Below the pieces are notes generated by a model. The model was not told where the DNA came from. It saw only the letters and a program-made list of their open reading frames with translations, and did not search any database. From Bacteroidia bacterium (lineage in GTDB: Bacteria; Bacteroidota; Bacteroidia; J057), in assembly GCA_033391075.1 (NCBI GenBank), contig JAWPMV010000001.1:1860001-1924000 (forward strand): a stretch of 64,000 nt of DNA, written 5' to 3'. The position numbers were made by a program, and so were the translations under genes. Position 1 is the stretch's first letter. Each line of letters starts with the position of its first letter. Shown piece by piece: positions 1 through 8,290 of this stretch.

Positions 1-1080
1 TGCTAAGAAGTCCAGTTTTTCCTGACAGAGTCCCAAATGGTACATATTGGCGGGAAGATGAGGATCAGCCTCTACTTTCGCCAACTCTGCCATTTTCATA
101 CTTTTTTCAAAGTAGTCAGAAGCTGTTTCATAGTCGAGTTGCTGGCGCATTTTACAGAGTCCGAGATAATGATATACCCGCATCATCAGCAAAGAGGTGT
201 ATCGAGACTTGACACTCGTTACCTGATTCTGGTCGAAACCTGACTGGGCTTCAAAATTCCCTTCTATTTTCAATAAAATGCTTGATGCTTTCGAGTATTG
301 ATTCGAAAAGATGAGACTTCTTGCATAATCTGCTGCAAACCAGGTGTTGCGGGGATATTTTTTGCTTAGTCGAGCCTTGAGCTTCAAGGCTTCCTCAAAA
401 GATTTCTTTTCCTCCAGATAAATATCACTGAGGTAAAACAAGGCCTCTATCTGTGTAAAATTCTGCGCATCAGAAGCTTTATGCAATTCTTCCAATCCCA
501 ACTTTTCATCCCCATCCGGAAAGAATACCATGAAAGGACGGACGTAGCTGTGATCTTCGGGATAAACTGCTGCATAATAATGATAGATTCCTGAGCTAAA
601 GTAAAATTCTGGTGCCTTTGTTCGGAAATCAAAGCCTTGTTCCAGATACTTCAAAGCTTTTCTTCCATTGTTTGCTGCCTTCACCCATTCTCGCTGAAGA
701 ATATGTAATCGGGTTTTAAAGGCATAGCCCATGTATTGGAAAAAAGTGTATTCCAGGGCATGATTCTCTCTCTTCTCAAAAGCTTCATTGAGTTCGAGGG
801 AAGTGTTTAATTGTTTGAGGATATACTCATGATAAGCAGGAGTAGTCGAAATATAACTCTGCCACCAGCGATTGAGTGCCAATAAGAAATAAGGACCTGG
901 GTGATCCTCGTATTTGTCTTTAAGTCTGCTGAAAATTTGCTCCCCGGCTTCAAACTCCAGATTGTAAACTTTATCCAATCCTTTCTTGACCTCTCCTCTA
1001 AAATACTGATCCTCAAAGACCTGAGCAGGACTTTGAATCGAAAAAAGGAGGAGATATATATAAATAAGCAGCTGACGCAT
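1..1080 (-). CDS. TPR-like secreted protein, C-terminus cut by window edge
   Basis: An open frame runs from the ATG at 1080 to base 1 with no stop, so at least 360 residues are present and the C-terminus lies outside the window. Residues 1-19 look like a signal peptide (hydrophobic LLIYIYLLLFSIQ, then SPAQ). The rest is helical with tetratricopeptide-like spacing of aromatic and small residues (for example ALEYTFFQYMGYAF and LEALFYLSDIYLEEKKSF-like helices). It resembles periplasmic or surface TPR proteins of Bacteroidota, which act as protein-interaction scaffolds. No catalytic motif is visible and the specific role is unknown. It is transcribed away from the T9SS gene at 1251. Confidence 0.75.
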   Translation of the reverse strand, partial: MRQLLIYIYLLLFSIQSPAQVFEDQYFRGEVKKGLDKVYNLEFEAGEQIFSRLKDKYEDHPGPYFLLALNRWWQSYISTTPAYHEYILKQLNTSLELNEAFEKRENHALEYTFFQYMGYAFKTRLHILQREWVKAANNGRKALKYLEQGFDFRTKAPEFYFSSGIYHYYAAVYPEDHSYVRPFMVFFPDGDEKLGLEELHKASDAQNFTQIEALFYLSDIYLEEKKSFEEALKLKARLSKKYPRNTWFAADYARSLIFSNQYSKASSILLKIEGNFEAQSGFDQNQVTSVKSRYTSLLMMRVYHYLGLCKMRQQLDYETASDYFEKSMKMAELAKVEADPHLPANMYHLGLCQEKLDFLA

Positions 1081-1250
1081 AGAAGCTTTTTATAGGTAAA
1101 CGAAAATTTGAGGATTTATTCCAAAAAATGCGCAAAATTTTTACAAAAAGAGGCAGGATTCAACAGATGTTGGATTAGAAGAGGAAGCGGAACCTCAATT
1201 GATATGAATAGTGGTAAATTTTAATTCGTAAAAAATACGATTTATTAGAT

Positions 1251-3584
1251 ATGCTTCAGGCCCGAGAACCGAAACAGATTCGGCAGCTCCTAATCCTTTC
1301 TCTCATACTTTACCTGTTTTCGTCTCATGTAATGGGACAGAATACCAAACGCATTCTTGACCCGGAAACTACTAAGGGCGACAGAGCCTTTCTTTATCCA
1401 GATCGTCTCACTAAAAATGATACCTGGTCGCCCGAATTTTCCTATAGCCTTTCCGATAGCCTCAATCCGTCTCAACCAATTACCTATCTCCAGGGAATTT
1501 GTTGGACGGGCTCGGAATATTGGATTGGTATATGGGGAGGGAGTTATCAGGGCAGCATTTTCCGGGTCGATGCTCAGGGAAGGCGTATTGGTGGATTTAG
1601 TATCATAGGGGTAACGGGGATTACAGGTCTTACTCGTGCAGGAGATAAGGTTTATGTAGTAAATGAGAGCGATAAGATATATGAAATCCATAAAGACACT
1701 CGACAGCGACTTTCAACTATCACTATCAATGGAAATGCCCGTCCGACTTTTCTCACCTTTTCACCGGAAATTGACAATGGAAACGGAGGCTTTTTTGCAG
1801 GAAATTTTGAAATAAATTCTCCTCTGTATGAGATTTCCATGCAGGGCGAATTATTAAAGATCATTCCACCGGAAATACATCAGCAGCGAGTGATGACCGG
1901 GGCTGCATATGATACAGTCAGTGCAGGTGGTCCTTATCTCTGGGTTTTTAATCAGGAAGAACCGGGCAATCCATCGGAAGCAGTCATAACGCAGCTGGAT
2001 GCTTCTAATGGACAGTATACCGGAATCTATAAAGACGTAACGGAGGACTATGGGGATCAATTTAGTGCAGGTGGAGGACTATTTATCTCAGAAAGTGTAG
2101 TCAATGGGAAATTGATTCTGGGAGGAGTTTTACAAAGCAGCCCTTCAGATTTCCTAGTTGGTTATGAACTCAATTTTCAAGTTCCCCGAATCGATGCCTC
2201 CATAAATAATGTAATCATCAATGAAGGGCTTACGCAAGTTCCCAGTCAGCATAGACCGGAATTCAGTTTCTCGGGAAGCCTGAGCAATAGAGGGATAGAT
2301 ACCCTGGATCAATTGCAAGTCAAACTAGAAATAAAAAGAGAGAATGAATCTGCCGTTCTATTTAGTGATCAGGTCAATTTGGACAAGCTGGCCTATCTAT
2401 CTGAGGCAAATTTTGAACTCGGACCCTGGAATGGGACAGAAAGCGGCAAATTCATCATTGAAACTCAGGTTCTGACCGGCCAACAGCAAGATGAGTCTTT
2501 GGTTAATAATAGCTTCGTTCAGGAATTGGTGATAGGAGATTCTATCATGGCTCTGGATGATGGGAGAGATGCAGGCGTTTTGGGCTTAGGTTTTGGGGCG
2601 GAAAATAAAACCTATTTTGGGCAGGTTTTTCCGGCTAAGGAAGAGCTTTTCGACTACCTGACTTCCATTACTTTTAAACTAAGAAATCCCAGAGAAGGCG
2701 ACCAGATTCAGGCTAGTGTATTCGATATAGATCCGGAAACAGATAGACCGATAGGCGTTCCAGTAGCTAGCACAATCACTTATCAGATTACCAAAATGGA
2801 TGAGGATAGTGGGGTAGTGTTAAACTTACCTTTGGCTGATGGTCCCTATCCTATTTTTCCGGGTAAATTCTTTGTAGCAGTAAAAGAAGGAGAAAGGCCT
2901 TTATCTCTGGTGTATAGTGACAATATTTACAGAGTAGAGGAAAGATTTGTGCGAACAGATACAGTCATAGCCGGAACTCCTTTCAATGGAGACTGGGTAG
3001 AAATAGAAGAAATATATGCAGATCCGGTAAAGCCTGCACTGATGATCCGGCCCAACTTTGGCCCTTGTGTACCAACTTATATGACAGGAAACATAAGTGT
3101 AAGCGGAGATAGAGGTTCGGGAGATGGAACAGCTACGGTCGAAGTAGAAGGTGCAGGTGGTTCTTATAGCTATCTCTGGGATGATCCTTCTGCTCAGAGC
3201 GGAGCTACTGCAACAGGCCTTCTTAAAGATCAGGAGTATTCCGTTACCATCACAGATACTACAGGTTGTACCTTAACACTCAAGAGTGATCCCATCCCCA
3301 ATTTGGTCAGCATAGACAATCTACCTGGAGCGGGTATTGTAAGTTTGAAAATTCACCCGAATCCGGCCTATGAGGATTTGATAGTAAACTTTGAATTAGA
3401 TCGTCCGGATCAAGTGGAAGTAAATTTGCTTGATTTAAAAGGGCAGTATTTATTCAGGGATGAGAAGCCAGGGGCTTTCCAGTATCAAAGGAGGATTTAC
3501 ATAAAAGATTATGCGAAGGGGATTTATATTCTGGAAGTGAAGACTAGTAGGGGGAGTTTTAGGGAAAGGATTATGTTGAGGTAA
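1251..3584 (+). CDS. T9SS-exported multidomain protein with SprB-type repeat
   Basis: The protein has 777 residues. The N-terminus has a hydrophobic export signal (about residues 12-29, ending VMGQ). Residues 60-310 have the repeated Gly/Trp-rich strands of a beta-propeller-like domain (GICWTGSEYWIG, GITGLTRAGDKVYVV). A CARDB-like Ig region follows. At about 625-690 there is an SprB-like repeat (SYLWDDPSAQSGATATGL, TITDTTGC). The last 80 residues are a T9SS type A sorting domain (IHPNPAYEDLIV, GIYILEV, RIMLR). It should be exported across the outer membrane and processed at the cell surface. No enzymatic motif was recognised; a role in adhesion or binding is an inference. Confidence 0.85.
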   Translation: MLQAREPKQIRQLLILSLILYLFSSHVMGQNTKRILDPETTKGDRAFLYPDRLTKNDTWSPEFSYSLSDSLNPSQPITYLQGICWTGSEYWIGIWGGSYQGSIFRVDAQGRRIGGFSIIGVTGITGLTRAGDKVYVVNESDKIYEIHKDTRQRLSTITINGNARPTFLTFSPEIDNGNGGFFAGNFEINSPLYEISMQGELLKIIPPEIHQQRVMTGAAYDTVSAGGPYLWVFNQEEPGNPSEAVITQLDASNGQYTGIYKDVTEDYGDQFSAGGGLFISESVVNGKLILGGVLQSSPSDFLVGYELNFQVPRIDASINNVIINEGLTQVPSQHRPEFSFSGSLSNRGIDTLDQLQVKLEIKRENESAVLFSDQVNLDKLAYLSEANFELGPWNGTESGKFIIETQVLTGQQQDESLVNNSFVQELVIGDSIMALDDGRDAGVLGLGFGAENKTYFGQVFPAKEELFDYLTSITFKLRNPREGDQIQASVFDIDPETDRPIGVPVASTITYQITKMDEDSGVVLNLPLADGPYPIFPGKFFVAVKEGERPLSLVYSDNIYRVEERFVRTDTVIAGTPFNGDWVEIEEIYADPVKPALMIRPNFGPCVPTYMTGNISVSGDRGSGDGTATVEVEGAGGSYSYLWDDPSAQSGATATGLLKDQEYSVTITDTTGCTLTLKSDPIPNLVSIDNLPGAGIVSLKIHPNPAYEDLIVNFELDRPDQVEVNLLDLKGQYLFRDEKPGAFQYQRRIYIKDYAKGIYILEVKTSRGSFRERIMLR

Positions 3585-3620
3585 ATCGAAGATTTTTTTT
3601 GTGGTTTTTTAGGGCTTGTT

Positions 3621-3722
3621 TCCATCTTTTTTAGAAAAAGATGGAGTCAAAAATCGCAGCGCCAAGAACCATCCGCACAAGCCGCCCCTTTTCCCGATTG
3701 GCGCTGCCGGGCCTGCGCGCCT
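3621..3722 (+). repeat. GC-rich stem-loop module, copy 1
   Basis: The A/T hairpin is TCCATCTTTTT (3621-3631) / AAAAAGATGGA (3635-3645), 11 perfect pairs with a TAG loop. The GC stem is GCAGCGCC (3656-3663) / GGCGCTGC (3700-3707), 8 perfect pairs around a 36-base loop. The loop contains CCGCAC, GCCCC-like and CCCGAT segments, all shared with copy 2. Confidence 0.75.
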
Positions 3723-3735
3723 GGGAGTAGGGAAA

Positions 3736-3829
3736 GGTGTTTGGGTATTAGTGTATTAAGGTGTTAGCGATTGTTATTACCAGGTTACACTTCAACTCTA
3801 ACACCCTAACACCCTAACACCCTAACACG
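3736..3829. repeat. Octamer inverted repeat, unit CTAACACC (site A)
   Basis: The right arm at 3798-3829 is four tandem copies of CTAACACC (the last ends in G). The left arm at 3736-3767 is a degenerate reverse complement (GGTGTTTGGG.. to ..AAGGTGTTAG). The two arms can form an imperfect hairpin of about 30 bp. It sits exactly between the two GC-rich modules. Confidence 0.8.
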
Positions 3830-3852
3830 CAAAAACTCCAATACGTTTTCCT

Positions 3853-3958
3853 CATGCGCGCCGGGGCCAGGCTGCTGCATCGGGTGCGGGGGCTGGACAG
3901 TGCGGCTGGTTTGCAGCAGCTTGATTTTTTGTTTCTTTTTCATCTAAGGAAAAAGAAA
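3853..3958 (-). repeat. GC-rich stem-loop module, copy 2 (inverted)
   Basis: On the minus strand this has the same order of parts as copy 1. The A/T hairpin uses arms TTTCTTTTTC / GAAAAAGAAA (3932-3941, 3949-3958). The GC stem is GCTGCTGC / GCAGCAGC (plus-strand 3871-3878 and 3913-3920). The loop again contains CCGCAC, a C-run and CCCGAT. The stem sequence differs from copy 1, but pairing is kept. Confidence 0.75.
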
Positions 3959-4180
3959 AAAGACTAATAAAAACACTTAAGCTTACAAAGCCGTTCCATA
4001 GTTCTAAGCAGTTTCGCCAGGAAAAATCTACAATTGGAACCAATTTCAACACGAATAGTAAATTTTTTTCCAACTTTACATCCAAATTGCGGTCTTTACG
4101 TAAAATGATTTGATGTTCAAGCTTTATAGCTAAAACATTTTTTGTAAATTGAAGATAATAACCGCTAAAGAGAGAATATT

Positions 4181-4375
4181 ATGAAGTTCGACAAAAACTG
4201 GATACTGAAGAGTTACATGAAGCTTCCCCTTGCTGGTAAAGTGATCGTACCTTTCGCAGCTCTGTTTCTGATCAGTGCTTTGATCAAGTCTGTCAAAACC
4301 GCTCTGATGCTCGGACTTATTGGCCTGGCAGTATATGTGGTGCTAAAAGCAGTCGACAAAACAGGTTCGAAATAA
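4181..4375 (+). CDS. Small membrane protein, 64 aa
   Basis: A short basic N-terminus (MKFDKNWILKSYMK) is followed by one or two hydrophobic segments, about residues 20-35 and 41-58, and a charged tail. The short length, ATG start and a strong terminator immediately downstream support a real gene. No family was recognised. It is likely an inner-membrane protein. Confidence 0.65.
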   Translation: MKFDKNWILKSYMKLPLAGKVIVPFAALFLISALIKSVKTALMLGLIGLAVYVVLKAVDKTGSK

Positions 4376-4399
4376 GGAAGACTCTTCTTTTGAAACCCA

Positions 4400-4440
4400 A
4401 AACCCGCTTAGAAGTTTTTTCTGAGCGGGTTTCGCTTTTA
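4400..4440 (+). terminator. Rho-independent terminator
   Basis: The arms AAACCCGCT (4400-4408) and AGCGGGTTT (4424-4432) pair perfectly and are followed by CGCTTTTA. It ends the transcript of the 64-residue membrane protein. Confidence 0.85.
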
Positions 4441-4455
4441 TCGAAGATAAGGTGA

Positions 4456-4542
4456 GTGTTAGGGTGTTTGAGTTTTAGTGTGTTAGCGAAATGAATTCCC
4501 ATTCTAACACCCTAACACCCTATTACTCAAACACCCTAAAAC
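4456..4542. repeat. Octamer inverted repeat, unit CTAACACC (site B)
   Basis: The left arm (4456-4486, GTGTTAGGGTGTTTGAG..) is an imperfect reverse complement of the right arm (4504-4542), which starts with two CTAACACC copies and ends CAAACACCCTAAAAC. It lies between two converging genes. The unit is the same as at site A, 700 bases upstream. Confidence 0.8.
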
Positions 4543-4547
4543 GGTTA

Positions 4548-4862
4548 CTACCTAAGTTTCACTGCCGTTCCATAAGCCAGAATCTCAGCGGTTCCCGCCA
4601 TAATCATAGCTGTATTGAAACGTACATTTACCACTGCATCGGCACCTAGCCTTTCTGCATCAGCAATCATACGCCCAATAGCTTCTTCACGTGCCTGAGC
4701 TTGTAGTTTGGTGTATTCATTGATCTCTCCTCCGACGAGATTCTTTAATCCGGCAAATATATCTCTACCGACATTTCGGGCTCTAACCGTACTACCGCGC
4801 GCAACGCCCAAAGACTCGCTGATTTCTCTTCCGGGGACAGATTCGATGTTTGTAAGTATCAT
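4548..4862 (-). CDS. YbjQ/UPF0145 family protein
   Basis: The 104 residues cover the whole length of the YbjQ/UPF0145 family. Characteristic segments are the N-terminal strand ILTNIESVPG, the GLKNLVGGEINEYT segment, the helix AREEAIGRMIADAERLGADAVV and the final strand AYGTAVKL. Family members form small oligomers; a heavy-metal-binding name is often used but the function is not established. It is a cytosolic protein and probably a single-gene transcript. Confidence 0.85.
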   Translation of the reverse strand: MILTNIESVPGREISESLGVARGSTVRARNVGRDIFAGLKNLVGGEINEYTKLQAQAREEAIGRMIADAERLGADAVVNVRFNTAMIMAGTAEILAYGTAVKLR

Positions 4863-5049
4863 GGGAAAAATTTTGTGGTGAAAAGAAGTTCTATTAATAA
4901 TGACTCCTTTAATTTTTTAAGGTCTAAAAATAGCCTGTAATAGCTAAAAATCAGGAAAAGCAGAAAAAATTAAAAATTTTTGTTCAGGATTTGTGAAATC
5001 TGAATGAAGAATGCGTCTTATTAGTAAGAACAGACACAGAAAAAGAAAA

Positions 5050-5517
5050 ATGATGAAGTATTTGATATATCTCTTGTTGTTGTTACCCTTTTCCGCCCTT
5101 GCTCAGGATGCTGAGCCGGTCAGGAAAGAAGTTAAGCTCCTGGTAAAGCAGATGGGTGGTAAGGGGATTGTATATGGAAAATTTGTAGGATTCGCAGGAA
5201 CTACTCCTAATGAATTCAAAGCTTTCCAACAATTCGTAAAGATTGCGGATAAAGAAGAGATTATGTTTTATTTGGATGATGATGACCCCACGATGCGTGC
5301 CTATGCTTTCTGGGCTTTGGCTGTGAGGTTTCCCAAAGAAGCAAGTTTTCAGTATAAAGAACTTAGTTCAGATGATACAGAGATTCAGACCATGATGGGA
5401 GGCTGTATTATCAATATAGATAAGGTGGGATCTTTTCGATCATCCATCCTCAAATCTCCCATGGCGGATCTTTTCAAAGAGGAAAGTATTTTGAAATTGC
5501 CCGGCTCGAACTTTTAG
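5050..5517 (+). CDS. Secreted hypothetical protein, HEAT-like
   Basis: The start was placed at ATG 5050 because a clean signal peptide begins there (MMKYLIYLLLLLPFSALAQ). An in-frame ATG at 5011 would add a charged stretch before it. The mature part (about 135 residues) has EIMFYLDDDDPTMRAYAFWALAVRFP, which reads like one HEAT/armadillo-type helical repeat followed by DDTEIQTMM. It is probably periplasmic. No enzyme motif is visible and the function is unknown. Confidence 0.7.
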   Translation: MMKYLIYLLLLLPFSALAQDAEPVRKEVKLLVKQMGGKGIVYGKFVGFAGTTPNEFKAFQQFVKIADKEEIMFYLDDDDPTMRAYAFWALAVRFPKEASFQYKELSSDDTEIQTMMGGCIINIDKVGSFRSSILKSPMADLFKEESILKLPGSNF

Positions 5518-5588
5518 AAATATTGCAAAATCAATACGGCTTAGCACATCTTGAAAACGTTTCAGCACGACGCATGAAACACAAGTTT

Positions 5589-5618
5589 AAAAAAGGCGCC
5601 TTTCGAGGTGTCTTTTTT
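5589..5618 (+). terminator. Rho-independent terminator
   Basis: A6, then GGCGCC, a TTTCGA loop, GGTGTC and T6. The stem pairs with two G-U pairs on the plus strand. It lies between converging genes and serves the secreted protein at 5050. Confidence 0.75.
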
Positions 5619-6672
5619 AGTCTTCCTCCTCATTGAAATAGATCTTGTAGAAATACATGCCCCTTTGCTCGTCATAGCCTCTTTCCATAAATTCTGCAGA
5701 TTCGGCGGTATTGCGGGGATTGAGCTTGATCTCTATTTTATTATCCAGCTTGATGATGCTTTTAAATTCTTTCTTCATCTGCCGCACGGCATATTTTGAG
5801 ATGGGGAATCCTTCTGAAGCAGGGGCAAAGCCGGTTTGTTCTTCGATATTCTGGAGGTAGTGGTCGAAAGCTTCCTTATGCTGCGGAAGTTCCATGGTGG
5901 TCTGTTTGAATTCCTCTACATCCAGCTCATCATTTTTGGAGAAATAATTCATGGAGCGATTGAGGAAGACCAATTGATCTTTACGGTCCTGATCCGAAGC
6001 CAGGATTTCATCGCAAAAATCCTTGGTGACATTCAAAAAAGTGGAAGTTTGATAGCTATTGTCCTGGATACGGGAAACCTGAAGGAAATCATCCATCCAG
6101 TAATGTGTATCCTCTGTACTTTTATCCACCATCATCAAACTAAAGCCATCATTCTCATAGGTTTTAAAAATCAGCACCCCTTTATCCAGTTTTTTGACAG
6201 GAACTCCTTGCTCGGCATGCATCTTTAATTGCTCTTCCTCTTCTTCAAATTTCAGATAGAGCTCTTTGTATTCAGATTTGAAGATCCCAATAGCTTCAAG
6301 GGGTTGACCATCAACCTCACATTCTCTAAAATGCGCTACATACAATTCTCCCCCCTTGATATGGGGATGAACGGAAATCTCATACAAATGCTGGAGGATA
6401 GGATAGCTCAATTCCAGAAACTTCTCTTTGTTTTGGGTGAAAAGTTCCTTCACATAGCGATTCATAGGGTTGAGAGAAAGATCTGAATCGTGGGTGAATT
6501 TGAAAAATTCCTCAGCTTTGAAAGGAGTCAGAAAATAATCCTGCAAGGTCAATTGCATCTCCTCATCGAGTTCAAAAAGTTCCTTTGAGGCTATGACTCC
6601 TTCATTGCGAACCTTGTTTCCAACTTTGTGTATGGCTAGTGTAGTAAGTCTGGCTTGTGTCAGGTCAAACAT
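5617..6672 (-). CDS. NdpA/37-kDa nucleoid-associated family protein
   Basis: The 351 residues match the length and layout of the NA37/NdpA family (YejK of E. coli), which binds the nucleoid. Family-like features are the N-terminal strand ARLTTLAIHKVGNK, the segment LYVAHFRECEVDGQPLEAIGIFKSE, the central Lys/Glu-rich region KKLDKGVLIFKTYENDGFSLMMV-like strand, and the C-terminal FEIKLNP-type strand (NKIEIKLNPRNTA). The ATG at 6672 gives the usual family N-terminus. It is cytosolic. A role beyond nucleoid association cannot be read here. Confidence 0.7.
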   Translation of the reverse strand: MFDLTQARLTTLAIHKVGNKVRNEGVIASKELFELDEEMQLTLQDYFLTPFKAEEFFKFTHDSDLSLNPMNRYVKELFTQNKEKFLELSYPILQHLYEISVHPHIKGGELYVAHFRECEVDGQPLEAIGIFKSEYKELYLKFEEEEEQLKMHAEQGVPVKKLDKGVLIFKTYENDGFSLMMVDKSTEDTHYWMDDFLQVSRIQDNSYQTSTFLNVTKDFCDEILASDQDRKDQLVFLNRSMNYFSKNDELDVEEFKQTTMELPQHKEAFDHYLQNIEEQTGFAPASEGFPISKYAVRQMKKEFKSIIKLDNKIEIKLNPRNTAESAEFMERGYDEQRGMYFYKIYFNEEED

Positions 6673-6772
6673 ATCGCTTCCTCTGAATTAATTCTCTCAA
6701 TTTTTTATTCGGATAGCGAAGATAGGAATTAGCCTAAATATTTAAGCACAAACTTATCCACTAGCTGTTGAA

Positions 6773-7504
6773 TTACTTTTTTGATGGGCGATTCCACTTT
6801 TGAATGAGATTGATTCCAAAGAGATAGGAATATTCTCTGCCTTTTACCCCAAGAACTGCAGGACTTAAAGAACCAAATATTTCAAGCCCTAAATTCTGTC
6901 TATTTGAAAAGGAGTATCTCGCTCCTAATTCTATCCATCCAAAGGGAGTAAATTCCCAATCGGCAAAAGCTGATGAAATAAGAAATTCATCAGAAAGAGA
7001 GGGACCAATTTGAGTGCCCGGGCTTTCTAACAAAAATCGTTGCTGGAGGCGATCCTGTTGACCCAATTGATAGAATTGGAGCGCGAACCTAACTCCCCAT
7101 CTGATCTCGAAGAGCGAACGATTGATTTGGTGGACAAATGAGGGATTAAGTTCGAGTTGATAGCTGCCATAATTTCTTTGATAGCTAATTTTTTCTACAA
7201 AATTTGCCTGCCTGAAAGCCAGGTATCTGGTTTTTTCGTAAAAAAAACGATTGTAACTAAGTCCGAACTCAAGTTGAATACTGGAAGAAGAATTTTTCAG
7301 ATGCTGTCCAATTCCTGCCCCTATGACCAGACCTGGCCGTAAGCTTATGGAAGTAAATTGTTGGTCATTGAAGGGCTTACTTTCGGTAAGTGCTTTACTC
7401 GCATGACCCATGCTCCGGAGAGAATAAGTTAAATAGCGATAATTTTGGGAGTGTATGGCAGAGATACTAGTTGTAAGCAAGAGGAGAATGAGTAGTGATT
7501 TCAT
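6773..7504 (-). CDS. Outer-membrane beta-barrel paralog 3 of 3
   Basis: The protein has 243 residues with a signal peptide (MKSLLILLLLTTSISAIHS, then QNYRYL). Short alternating strands rich in Tyr, Phe and Gly and an end in KWNRPSKK suggest an outer-membrane beta-barrel. It is the last of three tandem minus-strand genes that share QNYRYL, RSMG, LRPG, GAGIG, GLEIFGSLSP and a Y-x-FGI-x-LI-x-W-x-RP C-terminus. The spacing to the next copy is 30 bases, so the three are probably one transcript. The function is not known. Confidence 0.75.
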   Translation of the reverse strand: MKSLLILLLLTTSISAIHSQNYRYLTYSLRSMGHASKALTESKPFNDQQFTSISLRPGLVIGAGIGQHLKNSSSSIQLEFGLSYNRFFYEKTRYLAFRQANFVEKISYQRNYGSYQLELNPSFVHQINRSLFEIRWGVRFALQFYQLGQQDRLQQRFLLESPGTQIGPSLSDEFLISSAFADWEFTPFGWIELGARYSFSNRQNLGLEIFGSLSPAVLGVKGREYSYLFGINLIQKWNRPSKK

Positions 7505-7534
7505 GGCCTTGAAGCTTGATGGCTAAAAACAGAA

Positions 7535-8263
7535 TTACTCTTTTGATGGACGATTCCATTTTTGAATCAGAATGATACCAAAAAGATAGGAATACACATG
7601 GCCTTCCCCTCTAAAAACAGAGGGACTTAAAGAACCAAAAATTTCCAGCCCCAAATCCCGGGATTCATTGAGCCAGTATTTTGTTCCAAATTCAATCCAG
7701 TTAAATAGCTTCCCATTCCAATTGGCAAAGTCTTGTTGGAACCTAATATCTTCAGAAATGGGATTTCCTATTCTGTCGGGAGGAGTAAAGGCATTAGTTG
7801 TACTTATATAGTCCACCTCTCCATAACTGTAACTTTGCAGGCTCATTCTATATCCTAATCTTACTTCAAAGGGACTATTTCCTATTGGGTAGACAAAAGA
7901 AGGGCTTAACTCTAATTGAAAACTGCTGTATTTCCTTCGAATGCTCGTAAGGGAAATGGATTCATCTAGCTGGTTTAGCGCTGTAAGCAATTGATCATTG
8001 AAATGAAGATTATAGCTAAGGCTTATATCTGCCTGAAAGCGTATGGGAGTTTTATTCAAGTGGGTTCCCAGGCCAGCTCCAAGAGCCAGACCGGGCCTTA
8101 ATTGTTCGAAGGAAATTTGTGCATTATTAAAGCGGTTTTCTTCAGGAAAAGCTCTGTTTGCCTGGCCCATACTTCGGACTGAGTAGCTGAGGTAGCGATA
8201 ATTTTGTGCCTGAGCTGTAACGAAAGTACAGGCAACAAATAGCAAAAGTAGGTGAGATTTCAT
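7535..8263 (-). CDS. Outer-membrane beta-barrel paralog 2 of 3
   Basis: This 242-residue protein is the closest paralog of the 6773 gene. It has the signal peptide MKSHLLLLFVACTFVTAQA, then QNYRYLSYSVRSMGQANRAF, the LRPGLALGAGLG segment and the C-terminus GLEIFGSLSPSVF to KWNRPSKE. The strand pattern suggests a small outer-membrane barrel or surface protein. It sits 27 bases from copy 1 and 30 from copy 3. Tandem duplication is evident from shared order and length. Confidence 0.75.
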   Translation of the reverse strand: MKSHLLLLFVACTFVTAQAQNYRYLSYSVRSMGQANRAFPEENRFNNAQISFEQLRPGLALGAGLGTHLNKTPIRFQADISLSYNLHFNDQLLTALNQLDESISLTSIRRKYSSFQLELSPSFVYPIGNSPFEVRLGYRMSLQSYSYGEVDYISTTNAFTPPDRIGNPISEDIRFQQDFANWNGKLFNWIEFGTKYWLNESRDLGLEIFGSLSPSVFRGEGHVYSYLFGIILIQKWNRPSKE

Positions 8264-8290
8264 GGGGCTAAACTTGAGGAGTGAATCTAA

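Larger units (their letters stand above)
3611..3965. repeat. Composite inverted GC-rich structured element
   Basis: This region fills most of a 596-base stretch without a gene. It holds two modules in opposite orientation (3621-3722 plus, 3853-3958 minus) around a CTAACACC repeat hairpin. Read in its own direction, each module has an A/T-rich perfect hairpin, a CAAAAATC-like linker, then a GC stem with 8-bp perfect arms. The stem loop carries CCGCAC, a C-run and CCCGAT, and GGC..GCGCGC follows the stem. It is far richer in G+C than the genes on either side. No protein reading is convincing. Similarity to mobile REP-like elements or to a structured RNA is inference. Confidence 0.75.

Noticed and set aside
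3852-4085. Minus-strand open frame of 77 codons with a Pro/Ala-rich end
   Set aside because: It runs through the inverted GC-rich module; the composition reflects the repeat and there is no family-like content.
5836-6486. Plus-strand open frames of 130 and 85 codons
   Set aside because: They are antisense to the NdpA-like gene and biased to Phe/Ile as expected for a shadow reading.
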